Shown in pieces: positions 24,650 through 34,308 of a DNA stretch of 64,000 bases (positions are counted from its first letter, which is position 1; each line of letters opens with the position of its first letter). Under the pieces are notes generated by a model. That model did not search any database, was not told the DNA's origin, and worked only from the letters and a program-made list of their open reading frames with translations. The translations under genes were made by a program, and so were the position numbers. The stretch is from Perlabentimonas sp964490015 (GTDB lineage: Bacteria; Bacteroidota; Bacteroidia; Bacteroidales; Tenuifilaceae): the NCBI GenBank assembly GCA_964490015.1, contig CAZBBA010000014.1, positions 1-64,000 of the forward strand, read 5' to 3'.

Positions 24650-25849
24650 TTAGATTGTCCTTCCGGGGTAAGCTTTCAATGCCGCTTCAAGGGTTTCCAT
24701 GGCGTTCTTCAGATCATCGATCTTAAGCACGTAGGCAATGCGTACCTCATCCTTTCCTAAACCGGGAGTGGCATAAAACCCAGATGCAGGAGCGAGCATA
24801 ACTGTCTGCTTGTTATAGTCAAAGCTCTCGAGCAGCCACTGCGCAAACTTATCGGCATCGTCAACGGGGAGTTTTACCACGGTGTAGAAAGCGCCTTTTG
24901 GTTTGGGACAAACCACTCCTTCCATCTTATTCAGCGCCTCAACCATAAAGTCTCTGCGCTGAATGTACTCGTCGTAAACCTCATCGAAGTACTCCTTAGG
25001 AGTGTTCAGCGCTGCCTCGGCAGCAATTTGGCCGTACGATGGAGGACAAAGTCTTGCCTGGGCAAACTTCATGGCTGCAGCCATAACCTCGCAGTTGCGC
25101 GAAATAAGTGCTCCAACCCTTACACCGCACATGCTGTAACGCTTCGACACGGAATCCATCAGAATAACATTATTCTCCAATCCCTGTAGGTTCATGGTGG
25201 AGAAATGCGTGTTGCCATCGTAGCAGAACTCGCGGTAAACCTCATCGGCAAAAAGATACAAATCGTACTTTTTGATAAGCACTGCCAGCTGCTCCAGCTC
25301 TTCGCGCGAGTAAAGGTAGCCAGTAGGATTGTTGGGGTTACAAATAACAATACCCTTGGTTTTTGGGGTGATTAGCTTCTCAAACTCAGCAATTGGGGGT
25401 AGTCCAAAATCGCTCTCGATGGATGATGTTACCGGTACCACTTTAACGCCCGCCGAAGTGGCAAAGCCATTGTAGTTGGCGTAGAATGGTTCTGGAATAA
25501 TTACCTCGTCGCCGGGGTTAAGGCAGCTCATAAACCCAATGGTTATAGCCTCCGATCCTCCGGTGGTTATTATAATCTGATTATGATCAATGTCGATCCC
25601 CACGCTGCGGTAGTAATCGGCAAGTCCACGGCGATAGCTCTCGTTGCCAGCCGAGTGGCTATACTCAACAACTTTAAGCGCATTGTCTCTGATTGCCTTT
25701 AGTGCTACCTCGGGAGTTGCAATATCGGGTTGTCCAATATTTAGGTGATAAACCTTCACGCCCCTCTTTTTGGCACCCTCGGCGTATGGAACTAATTTAC
25801 GTATGGGCGATGCAGGCATCGCTTTTCCTTTTTCTGAAATCTGTGGCAT
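24650..25849 (-). CDS. PLP-dependent aminotransferase, class I/II (AspC-like)
   Basis: A 399-residue fold-type I aminotransferase. Visible features are NIGQPDIATP, the PLP-phosphate region TTGGSEAI, NPNNPTGYLYS, the Asp/Tyr pair in LFADEVYREF, and the Schiff-base lysine in DSVSKRYSMCG. A C-terminal Arg in KDEVRIAYV binds the substrate carboxylate. It is probably an aspartate or aromatic aminotransferase; specificity cannot be fixed. It follows the DUF1573 gene by 21 bp and may be cotranscribed. Confidence 0.92.
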   Translation of the reverse strand: MPQISEKGKAMPASPIRKLVPYAEGAKKRGVKVYHLNIGQPDIATPEVALKAIRDNALKVVEYSHSAGNESYRRGLADYYRSVGIDIDHNQIIITTGGSEAITIGFMSCLNPGDEVIIPEPFYANYNGFATSAGVKVVPVTSSIESDFGLPPIAEFEKLITPKTKGIVICNPNNPTGYLYSREELEQLAVLIKKYDLYLFADEVYREFCYDGNTHFSTMNLQGLENNVILMDSVSKRYSMCGVRVGALISRNCEVMAAAMKFAQARLCPPSYGQIAAEAALNTPKEYFDEVYDEYIQRRDFMVEALNKMEGVVCPKPKGAFYTVVKLPVDDADKFAQWLLESFDYNKQTVMLAPASGFYATPGLGKDEVRIAYVLKIDDLKNAMETLEAALKAYPGRTI

Positions 25850-25870
25850 GATATGCTGTTTTGTTTATAA

Positions 25871-26302
25871 TTATTTCTGTGCAGTGTCAACGGGTCGGGG
25901 TTTTACCAAACCTTTCACCCTAAGGGCAATGAACTGAGGATTCCCATTGGAATTAACCGAGACAACCTTGTTGAACGAACCCTGAATAAGGGTGTTGTAC
26001 TTCACCTTAATCTCACCCTTTTCGCCGGGTTGAATAGGGTCGCGGGTCCAGCTGGGAGTAGTGCAACCACACGATGCCCTTACGTTGGTAAGGATAATGG
26101 GCTCGGTACCCTTGTTGGTAAATGTAAATACACACGAGCCATCGCCATTATACTCAATCTCGCCAAAGTTATGCTCATACGACTCAAACGCTATTGTAGT
26201 ATCGCTACTAGCTTGGTTGTTTTGGTTGTTTTGGTTGTTTTGCGCATTAAGGCCAGTTGTAAATAGGTAAAGAACAAACAATAAAGCGGCTATCGTTCTC
26301 AT
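25871..26302 (-). CDS. Exported DUF1573 domain protein
   Basis: A 143-residue protein starting at the Met of MRTIAALLF, the only start giving a signal peptide (ending LNAQ). A low-complexity (NNQ)3 stretch comes next, encoded by an exact 9-bp tandem repeat. The rest is a DUF1573 Ig-like (ASH-type) domain with HNFGEIEYNG, FTNKGTEPIILTNVRASCGCTTP and IKVKYNT. These domains are common in Bacteroidota envelope proteins; the function is unknown. The longer upstream frame has no export signal and was not used. Confidence 0.88.
   Translation of the reverse strand: MRTIAALLFVLYLFTTGLNAQNNQNNQNNQASSDTTIAFESYEHNFGEIEYNGDGSCVFTFTNKGTEPIILTNVRASCGCTTPSWTRDPIQPGEKGEIKVKYNTLIQGSFNKVVSVNSNGNPQFIALRVKGLVKPRPVDTAQK
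26213..26239 (-). repeat. Three tandem copies of a 9-bp unit in the DUF1573 gene
   Basis: The unit TTGGTTGTT (plus strand) is repeated three times exactly and encodes NNQ repeats just after the signal peptide. Unit length is a multiple of three, so copy-number change would keep the frame. Confidence 0.9.
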
Positions 26303-26344
26303 AATATAAAAGTTAAATGTTGTGATCGATGTAAAATAACAGGG

Positions 26345-26352
26345 CAAAGTTA
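26345..26352 (-). promoter_or_regulatory. Candidate -7 element for DUF1573/aminotransferase
   Basis: The minus strand reads TAACTTTG, 42 bp upstream of the DUF1573 ATG. No matching -33 TTG at 19-20 bp. Confidence 0.45.
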
Positions 26353-26438
26353 GTAGAAATAATTCGCAATAGTATCGATAATCATTAGCCTTAAAACCGT
26401 TAGATGCTCTTAAACATGATTCGTTTAAGCACCCTGGT

Positions 26439-27818
26439 CTAACGCCTATTGATTGCCTCCTGAATCTCCCTGAAATAGGTAACCTCGAACCTGCGCTGTG
26501 CCTCCTTAAAGGCCTCCTCGGCAGCCTGCTTATGCTCAAAGTGCCTACCGCTAAATCCGCTTAAGGGGAGATGATAAATCGATTTACCGTTGCTATCCTC
26601 CACGGAAAGCACTCCCTCGATGCTAACATTTTTGAACTGTCCGCTATCGTCGCGACGATTGGCAGCAGCTGATATGCGCACTATGTAATCGGCTGATGAG
26701 GGCTCGCCTTTAATAACATATCCAGCCTCTATGGCCTTTTTGCGAAAACTCTCCTCGAGGTAACCGGGCCTTAGAACCTCGCCGAGCATAATCTCGCTGG
26801 AGATAATAGCAAAAGAGGGCTTGTTGATATTAAGACGAATAACACCCTGAGGTAGTGTAAACCGCCCAACCAACTTTCGGATAAACGGATCGGCACCGGC
26901 CTCAGCCAGCACATCATCGATATCAACAGTGGCGGTAAAGGTTTCGGATGTTTTGGCCGATCGAACCAGGTCAATATCAAACAGGGCAACACCAGCAGCG
27001 TTTGAGCGCTGCTTGTTATTCCGGATTGGTCGTTCGGAGTACGATGCAACCAATGGAATCCCTGAAATTGGCCCTTGCCTGCGGAATTCGGTTTTAAACT
27101 GAAGGTTCTCGGAAGTTACTCGCTGCCCAGTTTTTACCGAAATATTATCGCTCTGAGCAACTACATCAATTTGGCTTATGGTTGCTGAGAGTTCCTTAAA
27201 AATCTCATTCCCCAGAAATATTTGCTGGCCATTAAACTCAACGGGAAGTGGCTCGCTGAAGTAGGGCTTAATGGGCTCAAGGGCTTTAATCAGCTGAACC
27301 ATCGCAATGCGGATATCGCCATTGCCACGGGCATTTATTCCGCTGGTGAAAAAATCGAGCGAACGGGTTGCGGCATCATTCTTACGGCGCTCCTTTAGCT
27401 CCTGATGCTGAGCCTTTGATAAGCGATAAAATACCCAGTAGTTTTCCAAATCATCCCAGGTGTCAACCAACTCGTACCCCTCCAAATCTTGCTGGGCTTG
27501 AGCCCTGATGGTTGAAGTAAAATCCTCGCGAAAATTTAAATTCGACTCAAAAGCATGAAGCACCGAGTTGCTGGAGATGCTGATGGAGATTTCACTGGCC
27601 ATATCGGCCAGTGCATTTTGCCGGGCAGCCTGCTGATACTGACTAACATCAAAAGTTTTGCGGGCAGCACCAATCCCGTAGTAGTAGATTGGCGAAGAAA
27701 CACGCGCCTTTACCCATTCGGGTTGAGGGGCAACTTGAGCCTGCTGGGCTTTTTTGCTTCCACCGCAGCCAAACATGGCTACGCTTAGGGCAACTATTAA
27801 TAGCGTTCTAATCTTCAT
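26439..27818 (-). CDS. LPP20-like lipoprotein
   Basis: A 459-residue lipoprotein with lipobox MFGC (Cys18). Residues about 33-160 follow the LPP20 pattern: PEWV, YYYGIGAARK, ARQNALADMASEISISISSNS and DLEGYELVDTW. The C-terminal half is beta-rich, with YVIKGEPSSADYIVRISA and the end RRFEVTYFREIQEAINRR. It is probably attached to the outer membrane facing the periplasm. It lies 6 bp after the TPR/CsgG-like lipoprotein gene, so the two form an operon. LPP20 proteins occur with CsgG- or LpoB-like partners in several phyla. Confidence 0.75.
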   Translation of the reverse strand: MKIRTLLIVALSVAMFGCGGSKKAQQAQVAPQPEWVKARVSSPIYYYGIGAARKTFDVSQYQQAARQNALADMASEISISISSNSVLHAFESNLNFREDFTSTIRAQAQQDLEGYELVDTWDDLENYWVFYRLSKAQHQELKERRKNDAATRSLDFFTSGINARGNGDIRIAMVQLIKALEPIKPYFSEPLPVEFNGQQIFLGNEIFKELSATISQIDVVAQSDNISVKTGQRVTSENLQFKTEFRRQGPISGIPLVASYSERPIRNNKQRSNAAGVALFDIDLVRSAKTSETFTATVDIDDVLAEAGADPFIRKLVGRFTLPQGVIRLNINKPSFAIISSEIMLGEVLRPGYLEESFRKKAIEAGYVIKGEPSSADYIVRISAAANRRDDSGQFKNVSIEGVLSVEDSNGKSIYHLPLSGFSGRHFEHKQAAEEAFKEAQRRFEVTYFREIQEAINRR

Positions 27819-27824
27819 GGCTGT

Positions 27825-29201
27825 CTACTCTTCGGGGTTATACTGGCCAATCTTCTGGGCTACCCGATTGGCAATCTCGCCCAACGCTTCATTCTTCAAC
27901 GCATCGGCGGTTTTAATAGTTTGCTTTGCGCTAAAGAGTTGCTGAAGGTTACGAACAGCCGTGGGATTATCCTCAATTCTGTCCTTGGGCGAATCCTTAT
28001 CGGAATACTCCCAGTGCCCGGGAACCAGATTCTTAGTATTGCCGTTGAAGGAGGCAAAGTGAATCTCATCGGTGCGATTGGTATTAATTGCATCGGAAAC
28101 CAGTATGGCTCCAGTTTCGGTTGAGCTGAGCTGGTACTGAATAGAAATGGATGCGGAGTTCGATCGGGTTGTTTCGGTATAGCTTACCTTGTGGTACTTG
28201 GTATCCTTTTTTTCCTCGCCGGCTTTATCCTTATAGGTAACTATCTCCTTGATGTAACCCCTCTTGGTAGTGGTTTCGGTTCGGCCATCTACCGTGTCGA
28301 AACGGATAACCGAGCCGTTGAGGATTGCTTTTACAGCAAGTATTTGTCCAACCTTTATGTCCGATCCCAGCGTTGTGCTCTGCGCCTGCTGATCGATAAA
28401 CTGTTGGGTGTTTTTAATATCTACAATTTTTACAAATGGGTTATTTAGATTGCTTAGCGCGCTGTTGATTGAGCTCTCAACCAGTAGTTCGGCGTTACGG
28501 GTGCGAGTTCTGTTGTCGATTTTGCCAATGGCAATGGTAAGCTGCGCTTTTAGTAGCGCCTCATCACGCAGGTCGCGGGTATCCTTGTAAACTCCATGCT
28601 TGGTAATTATCTCGTTAAAGCTGTGGTAGGCCTGACGGAAAAAACCAGCATCCATTAACTCCCGTCCCTTTCGGTAAAGGGGTTCGCTACGCGATACTTT
28701 CATAAACTCGTCAACCCCTTCAAAGCCAGGATCGATTCGCTTAATCTCGGCAAATTTGGCCTCCGACTCCCTGAACTTCTCCTCGTCGAGCAGTATGCGT
28801 GCATCGTAGAAGAGCGACTCCAGATATCGGGGTTTTGCCTCTTCAAAGTACCCACGCGAAATTTCTGAGATAGTTATCGATACCCCCGTTGCATTTACCT
28901 TATCCTGATACTGCTTGGCATCTAAATAGTTGTAAACTGTCTCGCGGTCGTTGTTGCTTAAATAGGCTTTTTGTACCTGCAGCGATTTATCATCGAGCAA
29001 GCGTTGCCCGTTCTTTTTTAGGCCAACAACGGCATCAACATTCTGTGCATTGGCCACTACCGCCTGATAGTACAAATCGGCAGCCATCTCGTACATGCCA
29101 GCCTGCTCAAACTTTAAACCACGCTTAGCCAAGCGTTTTGAGGCACAACCGGTAAAAACCAATGCAAGTACAAGGAGAGTGAGGGGTAAAATTCTTTTCA
29201 T
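27825..29201 (-). CDS. Lipoprotein with TPR region and CsgG/LpoB-like domain
   Basis: A 458-residue lipoprotein when started at the Met of MKRILPLTL, with lipobox VFTGC. Residues about 25-225 are helical TPR-like repeats (GMYEMAADLYYQAV, FFRQAYHSFNEII). Residues about 235-450 resemble the CsgG/LpoB fold: IAIGKIDNRTRTRNAELLV, VKIVDI, GSDIKVGQILAVKAILNGSVIRF, ISIQYQLSSTETGAILVSD. LpoB-type lipoproteins activate cell-wall synthases and CsgG forms export pores. This protein cannot be assigned to either from the sequence. Met at 29207 is an equally possible start. Confidence 0.65.
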   Translation of the reverse strand: MKRILPLTLLVLALVFTGCASKRLAKRGLKFEQAGMYEMAADLYYQAVVANAQNVDAVVGLKKNGQRLLDDKSLQVQKAYLSNNDRETVYNYLDAKQYQDKVNATGVSITISEISRGYFEEAKPRYLESLFYDARILLDEEKFRESEAKFAEIKRIDPGFEGVDEFMKVSRSEPLYRKGRELMDAGFFRQAYHSFNEIITKHGVYKDTRDLRDEALLKAQLTIAIGKIDNRTRTRNAELLVESSINSALSNLNNPFVKIVDIKNTQQFIDQQAQSTTLGSDIKVGQILAVKAILNGSVIRFDTVDGRTETTTKRGYIKEIVTYKDKAGEEKKDTKYHKVSYTETTRSNSASISIQYQLSSTETGAILVSDAINTNRTDEIHFASFNGNTKNLVPGHWEYSDKDSPKDRIEDNPTAVRNLQQLFSAKQTIKTADALKNEALGEIANRVAQKIGQYNPEE

Positions 29202-29370
29202 AAACATCGAGAGATTAAAAATTATAACAATGCGCAATTTAGTAATATTAAAGAGATTATTCTATGAAAAATAGCACCTTGGTTAAGGTGATTTCCTGTG
29301 AGAACTTGAAAAACATGGTGTTGATCATCTGTTTGAAAGCAATATTTTCAGTAAACATGCAAGATTTTAG

Positions 29371-29378
29371 TAGCTTTG
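29371..29378 (+). promoter_or_regulatory. Candidate -7 element for the zincin lipoprotein gene
   Basis: TAGCTTTG at 50 bp before the ATG at 29428, in an A/T-rich stretch. Confidence 0.45.
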
Positions 29379-29427
29379 TACAAATTAAGTACCATTTTGT
29401 TATTCTATCAAAAAACGAAAATATGCT

Positions 29428-31467
29428 ATGAAAAAACTACTTCTAGTCACAATTACCACTCTTATGCTAGTATCGTGCGGAACGGGCACAAAGGATGCCA
29501 TGGAAACCAGCCCCATTGATCAAAAAACCATTGATTTGGTTATACAGAAGTTGATGGAAAAGCATGGTTCCGATTTCGAATTCCGCATTACACGCGGCGT
29601 AAACCAAACCGCATCGCTTTGGCGCGAATCGGACGGCACAACTGTCAATTTTGAGAACTTCTGTCTGCAACGCTTTATTGCCGATGGCAAAGAGCTAGAT
29701 TTGGTGTTCGATCGGTTAGCCAACAACTTTGAGTACCTTTACGGTTACCTCGGCCGCATTAGCTTTGAGCTAAACAGGCAAATCCACGAGGATCGTGGTC
29801 CAATTCACCCCATCGACCAAATATTTGGGGCATATAGCCCTGGGGCTCACGTTCAGCAAGACTTTTACGCCAACAAGCTGGCCTTTATCATCACGCTAAA
29901 CTTTCCCAACTACTCGCTTGAGGAGAAGAATACGTTGGGTAAGGACTGGACTGATAGGCAGTGGGGTTACGCCCGCCTTGGCGATATGTACACCGCACGG
30001 ATTCCTGCCAAAATTCTTCAGGAAAATAACCGGGTTTACAGCGAGGGTAGGCTATACATCTCAGAATACAACATCTTTGCCGATCAGCTTCGTAACAACG
30101 ATGGCCAAAAGCTATTCCCCGATGGCATGAAGCTACTTTCGCACTGGAATATCCGCGACGAGATTAAATCGAACTACGACTACGACAATGGCTTGGAGAA
30201 GCAGGAGATGCTTTACAACGTTATGCTTCGCATTATAGGTCAGGATATTCCTAAGCAGGTGATTAACAATCCCGCTTACCAGTGGAACCCGCTAACCAAC
30301 CAGCTGATGCAGGATGGTAAAGAGGTTCCCGCTGAGTCTGAGGGAACTGTAAGATACCAACACTTACTGGCTAATTTCAACTCCATGCAGAAACTCGATC
30401 CCTACTACCCCACACTCGATACTTACATCAAGCGTCGATTCGAGAGCAGTATGGAGATTCCCCTGGATGAGGTGGAGAGTCTATTTAGGGAGTATGCCGC
30501 ATCGCCACTTATCCGCGAAGCGGGTAAACTCATCAGCCAGCGCTTGGGTCGCGAGCTACGCCCCTTCGACCTTTGGTACAATGGTTTTGTGGGCAGGGCT
30601 GGGATTTCGGAAGATCAACTCGACAAAATCACCAAAAGCAAGTACCCCACTGCCGAAGCTATGAATAAGGATCTGCCCAGAATACTTAAAGTTTTGGGTT
30701 ACGATAGTAAAACCGCCGAGTTTATTGCCTCTAAAGTTGAGGTTGATGCAGCCCGTGGCTCGGGACACGCCATGCGAGCCTCGATGCGAGAAACCACATC
30801 GCACCTGCGCACCCGCGTTGCCTCCGATGGAATGGACTACAAGGGGTACAATATTGCTGTTCATGAGTTTGGGCACAACGTGGAGCAAACCATTAGCCTG
30901 CATATGGTGGATAACCACTTTATTAACGGGATACCCAACACCGCCTTTACCGAGGCGCTGGCCTTTATGTTCCAGAAACGCGACCTTGAGCTGCTTGGCA
31001 TCAAGCAGAGCGATCCCATGATGGAACACCTTGATGTTCTAGATATTTTCTGGGATAACTACGAGATGATGGGCGTTTCGCTGGTTGATATGAAGGTTTG
31101 GGAATGGCTTTATGCAAATCCGAACGCCAATGCTGAAGAACTTAAAGCGGCAGTTATAAGCATAGCCAAGGATATTTGGAACGAATACTACGCCGATGTG
31201 TTTGGAGAGAAGGATGTGCCACTACTCGCCATCTACTCGCATATGATACAATCGCCCTTGTACCTAATGAACTACCCCTACGGCAGGCTAATCATGTACC
31301 AGCTGGAGGATTACATTGCCGATAAGAATTTTGCCGAAGAAACTCTCAGAATATTCTCCATTGGCAGCATCACCCCACAGCACTGGATGCAGAAAGCTGT
31401 GGGAAGCCAGATCAGCAATAAGCCCATTTTTAATGCTGTTGAAAAGGCTCTGAAAGTGGTTAAGTAG
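29428..31467 (+). CDS. Zinc metallopeptidase-like lipoprotein (gluzincin type)
   Basis: A 679-residue lipoprotein (lipobox LVSC, Cys17). A zinc site is visible: HEFGH (His479, Glu480, His483) with a likely third ligand Glu509 in FTEALAF, 26 residues later. This is the gluzincin arrangement, loosely like M3 oligopeptidases. The N-terminal 450 residues are mostly helical with no motif I recognise. It stands alone with its own promoter candidate and terminator. Substrate and exact family are unknown; peptidase activity is inferred from the zinc motif. Confidence 0.7.
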   Translation: MKKLLLVTITTLMLVSCGTGTKDAMETSPIDQKTIDLVIQKLMEKHGSDFEFRITRGVNQTASLWRESDGTTVNFENFCLQRFIADGKELDLVFDRLANNFEYLYGYLGRISFELNRQIHEDRGPIHPIDQIFGAYSPGAHVQQDFYANKLAFIITLNFPNYSLEEKNTLGKDWTDRQWGYARLGDMYTARIPAKILQENNRVYSEGRLYISEYNIFADQLRNNDGQKLFPDGMKLLSHWNIRDEIKSNYDYDNGLEKQEMLYNVMLRIIGQDIPKQVINNPAYQWNPLTNQLMQDGKEVPAESEGTVRYQHLLANFNSMQKLDPYYPTLDTYIKRRFESSMEIPLDEVESLFREYAASPLIREAGKLISQRLGRELRPFDLWYNGFVGRAGISEDQLDKITKSKYPTAEAMNKDLPRILKVLGYDSKTAEFIASKVEVDAARGSGHAMRASMRETTSHLRTRVASDGMDYKGYNIAVHEFGHNVEQTISLHMVDNHFINGIPNTAFTEALAFMFQKRDLELLGIKQSDPMMEHLDVLDIFWDNYEMMGVSLVDMKVWEWLYANPNANAEELKAAVISIAKDIWNEYYADVFGEKDVPLLAIYSHMIQSPLYLMNYPYGRLIMYQLEDYIADKNFAEETLRIFSIGSITPQHWMQKAVGSQISNKPIFNAVEKALKVVK

Positions 31468-31494
31468 ATTAAAAATCAACGCATATAAACAACG

Positions 31495-31522
31495 AAAGGG
31501 TGGAGCTAAGCTCCACCCTTTT
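31495..31522. terminator. Bidirectional terminator between the zincin gene and valS
   Basis: A perfect 12-bp stem (31495-31506 with 31510-31521), a TAA loop, and T-rich ends in both directions. It serves two converging genes. Confidence 0.88.
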
Positions 31523-31541
31523 ATTTATAACTGTTACGTCA

Positions 31542-34169
31542 TTACTTCTTAATTCCAGCCAGTCGCTCCTCAATAACCCTAATTTTCTCCTCGGCATCGG
31601 CCTGCTTTTTACGCTCTACCTCAACAACTTGCGCTGGAGCTCCACTAACAAACTTTTCGTTGCTTAGCTTTTTCATCACGCTGGCCAGGAATCCTCTGGT
31701 GTAGTTCAACTCCTCGGTAAGTTTAGCAATCTCCTCCTCCTCGTTTACAAAACCCTCAAGAGGAACAAAAAACTCCGACGATTTTACCAGGAAGCTGGCA
31801 CTGCCATCAATCTTAACGTCGGTGTACTCCAGCTTATCTAGTCCAGCTAACTTAACGATTACACTCTCTATCTCGGGATTTAACTTTTGGGTAGACTTAA
31901 CAAATAGCGAAAGAGACTCCTTGTTGGGAATATTCTTCTCCTGCCTAATATTACGGATACTAGCCACAATCTCCTTCATCTCATCGAAACGGGCAAGCAA
32001 CTCGGCATCGAACTCGTTGGCCTCTGGTAGCGAAGCAACCATAATGCTATCGCCTGCCTTGCGCTCATCGAGTAGCTGCCATAGCTCCTCGGTAATAAAC
32101 GGCATAAATGGATGTAGCAACCTAAGCATCTTACCGAAAATGGCCAGCACTTCCGATTGCGTTTTGGCATCGATGGGTTTTTGGTAAGCCGGCTTAACAA
32201 TCTCGAGGAACCACGATGAGAACTCGTCCCAGAAAAGCTTGTACACCTCCATCAGCGCCTCCGATAGTCGATACTTGTCGAAATGATCGTTGAGCGTTGC
32301 CACCTCGCGGCTTATCAAGTTGTTGAGCCACTCCACTGCAATGGCCGAATGCATGGGCTGTGCAATATTTGCATCAACCTCCCACCCTTTCACCAAGCGG
32401 AATGCATTCCAAATCTTGTTGCAGAAGTTACGCCCTTGCTCAGGAAGATTCTCGTCAAACAGCAAATCGTTACCGGCCGCAGCGCACAGCAGCATTCCCA
32501 TCCGCATACCATCGGCACCGTACTTCTTCACCAAATCGAGTGGATCGGGGCTATTACCCAACGATTTGCTCATCTTTCTACGCTGTCCATCGCGTACGAT
32601 TCCATGAAGGTAAACGGCGCTGAAAGGTTTTTGGCCACGGTATTCATAACCCGCAATAATCATACGGGCTACCCAGAAGAAAAGAATTTCGGGAGCCGTA
32701 ACAAGAATATTTGTTGGATAGTAGTACTTAATATCATCATTATCGGGATAGCGTATGCCATCGAACACCGAGATTGGCCAGAGCCACGAGCTGAACCATG
32801 TGTCGAGCACATCCTCGTCCTGACGTAAATCGGCAACGGTAAGGTTTTGGTTGCCCGATTTTTCCTTGGCCAGGGCCAAAGCCTGTTCCTCTGTTTCGGC
32901 CACCACGTAACCACCCTCGGGTAGGTACCAAGCGGGTATGCGATGCCCCCACCATAGCTGACGCGACAGGCACCAATCCTTCACGTTCTCCATCCAATGG
33001 CGATAGGTATTCACAAACTTATGAGGATATATTTGTATCTCACCGCTCTCCACCGCATCGAGAGCAGGCTTGGCCAACTCCTTCATATCGAGAAACCACT
33101 GCATGCTGAGCTTTGGCTCAATTACCGCATCGGTACGCTCGCTGTAGCCAACCTTGTTCATGTAGTCCTCAATCTTATCCACATTGCCAGCCTTCTCCAA
33201 ATCGAGGACAATCTGCTTGCGAACGGCAAACCTGTCCATTCCAACGTAGAGCTGTGCCGCGGGACTTAGCGTTCCATCATCGTTAAAAATATCAACGGAT
33301 TCTAAGTTGTGCTTATCGCCCAGCATATAGTCGTTGATATCGTGGGCTGGGGTAACCTTAAGCGCACCCGTTCCAAACTCCATATCAACATAATCATCAA
33401 AGATAACCGGAACGCTCCGCTTGATAAGCGGCACAAAAAGGCGTTTGCCTTTAAGGTTTGCGTATCGGGGGTCGTTGGGGTTAACGCACACGGCGGTATC
33501 GCCCAAAATGGTCTCGGGGCGTGTTGTGGCAATGGTTACATGGCCATCCTCGCCATCGATAAAATATTTTAAATAGTAAAGTTTGCTCTGAACTTCCTTG
33601 TAGATTACCTCCTCGTCCGACACGGCAGTTTTGGCCAGGGGATCCCAGTTTACCATTCGTACGCCGCGATAGATCTTACCCTTGCTATACAAATCGACAA
33701 AAACCTTGATCACGCTCGCCGACAGGCTCTCATTCATGGTGAATGCAGTACGCTCCCAGTCGCAAGCAGCGCCCATCTTTTTGAGCTGCTCAAGGATTAT
33801 CCCGCCATGCTTCTCCTTCCACTCCCATGCGTGCTCAAGAAACTGATCGCGCGAAAGGGTGTTCTTATCGATACCCTCGGCCTTAAGCTTGGCAACCACC
33901 TTAGCCTCGGTGGCAATGGATGCGTGGTCGGTACCTGGTACCCAGCAGGTGTTTTTGCCCTGCATTTTGGCGCGACGGACAAGCACATCCTGAATGGTAT
34001 TGTTGAGCATATGACCCATATGCAACACCCCGGTTACGTTGGGTGGCGGAATTACGATGCAGAATGGTTCGCGATTGTCGGGAACCGAATGGAACAACTT
34101 ATTGTCCATCCAATACTTATACCACTTATCCTCTACCTCTACAGGATTGTACTTTGCGGGAATTTCCAT
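31542..34169 (-). CDS. valS: Valyl-tRNA synthetase
   Basis: An 875-residue class I aminoacyl-tRNA synthetase charging tRNA-Val. The HIGH motif appears as PNVTGVLHMGHML near residue 50 and KMSKS as KMSKSLGNSPDPL near residue 530. The editing domain (TTRPETILGDTAV) lies between them. The protein ends in the ValS-type coiled-coil arm (residues about 810-875, with VEVERKKQADAEEKIRVIEERL). The length fits the family. It is monocistronic. Confidence 0.97.
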   Translation of the reverse strand: MEIPAKYNPVEVEDKWYKYWMDNKLFHSVPDNREPFCIVIPPPNVTGVLHMGHMLNNTIQDVLVRRAKMQGKNTCWVPGTDHASIATEAKVVAKLKAEGIDKNTLSRDQFLEHAWEWKEKHGGIILEQLKKMGAACDWERTAFTMNESLSASVIKVFVDLYSKGKIYRGVRMVNWDPLAKTAVSDEEVIYKEVQSKLYYLKYFIDGEDGHVTIATTRPETILGDTAVCVNPNDPRYANLKGKRLFVPLIKRSVPVIFDDYVDMEFGTGALKVTPAHDINDYMLGDKHNLESVDIFNDDGTLSPAAQLYVGMDRFAVRKQIVLDLEKAGNVDKIEDYMNKVGYSERTDAVIEPKLSMQWFLDMKELAKPALDAVESGEIQIYPHKFVNTYRHWMENVKDWCLSRQLWWGHRIPAWYLPEGGYVVAETEEQALALAKEKSGNQNLTVADLRQDEDVLDTWFSSWLWPISVFDGIRYPDNDDIKYYYPTNILVTAPEILFFWVARMIIAGYEYRGQKPFSAVYLHGIVRDGQRRKMSKSLGNSPDPLDLVKKYGADGMRMGMLLCAAAGNDLLFDENLPEQGRNFCNKIWNAFRLVKGWEVDANIAQPMHSAIAVEWLNNLISREVATLNDHFDKYRLSEALMEVYKLFWDEFSSWFLEIVKPAYQKPIDAKTQSEVLAIFGKMLRLLHPFMPFITEELWQLLDERKAGDSIMVASLPEANEFDAELLARFDEMKEIVASIRNIRQEKNIPNKESLSLFVKSTQKLNPEIESVIVKLAGLDKLEYTDVKIDGSASFLVKSSEFFVPLEGFVNEEEEIAKLTEELNYTRGFLASVMKKLSNEKFVSGAPAQVVEVERKKQADAEEKIRVIEERLAGIKK

Positions 34170-34204
34170 CTTTAAAAAAATTTATCAATTTAAAAATCAG
34201 TCGG

Positions 34205-34212
34205 CAAAGATA
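34205..34212 (-). promoter_or_regulatory. Candidate -7 element for valS
   Basis: The minus strand reads TATCTTTG, 35 bp upstream of the valS ATG. Confidence 0.5.
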
Positions 34213-34308
34213 AGCAATTTGGAAAAACTATTTACGTCAAAACTTTCAGATTATCCCTTGACATTCACTCTTTTTTACCCTTACCTTTACATTACTATCG
34301 GTATTTGC

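Noticed and set aside
32283..32828. A 181-codon plus-strand frame inside valS
   Set aside because: It is antisense to a fully convincing valS, and its peptide has no coherent domain. It is a shadow frame.
34039..34308. Upstream extension of the frame that includes 34309-34443
   Set aside because: It runs antisense through the start of valS and has no signal peptide; only the part from 34309 looks like a former gene start.
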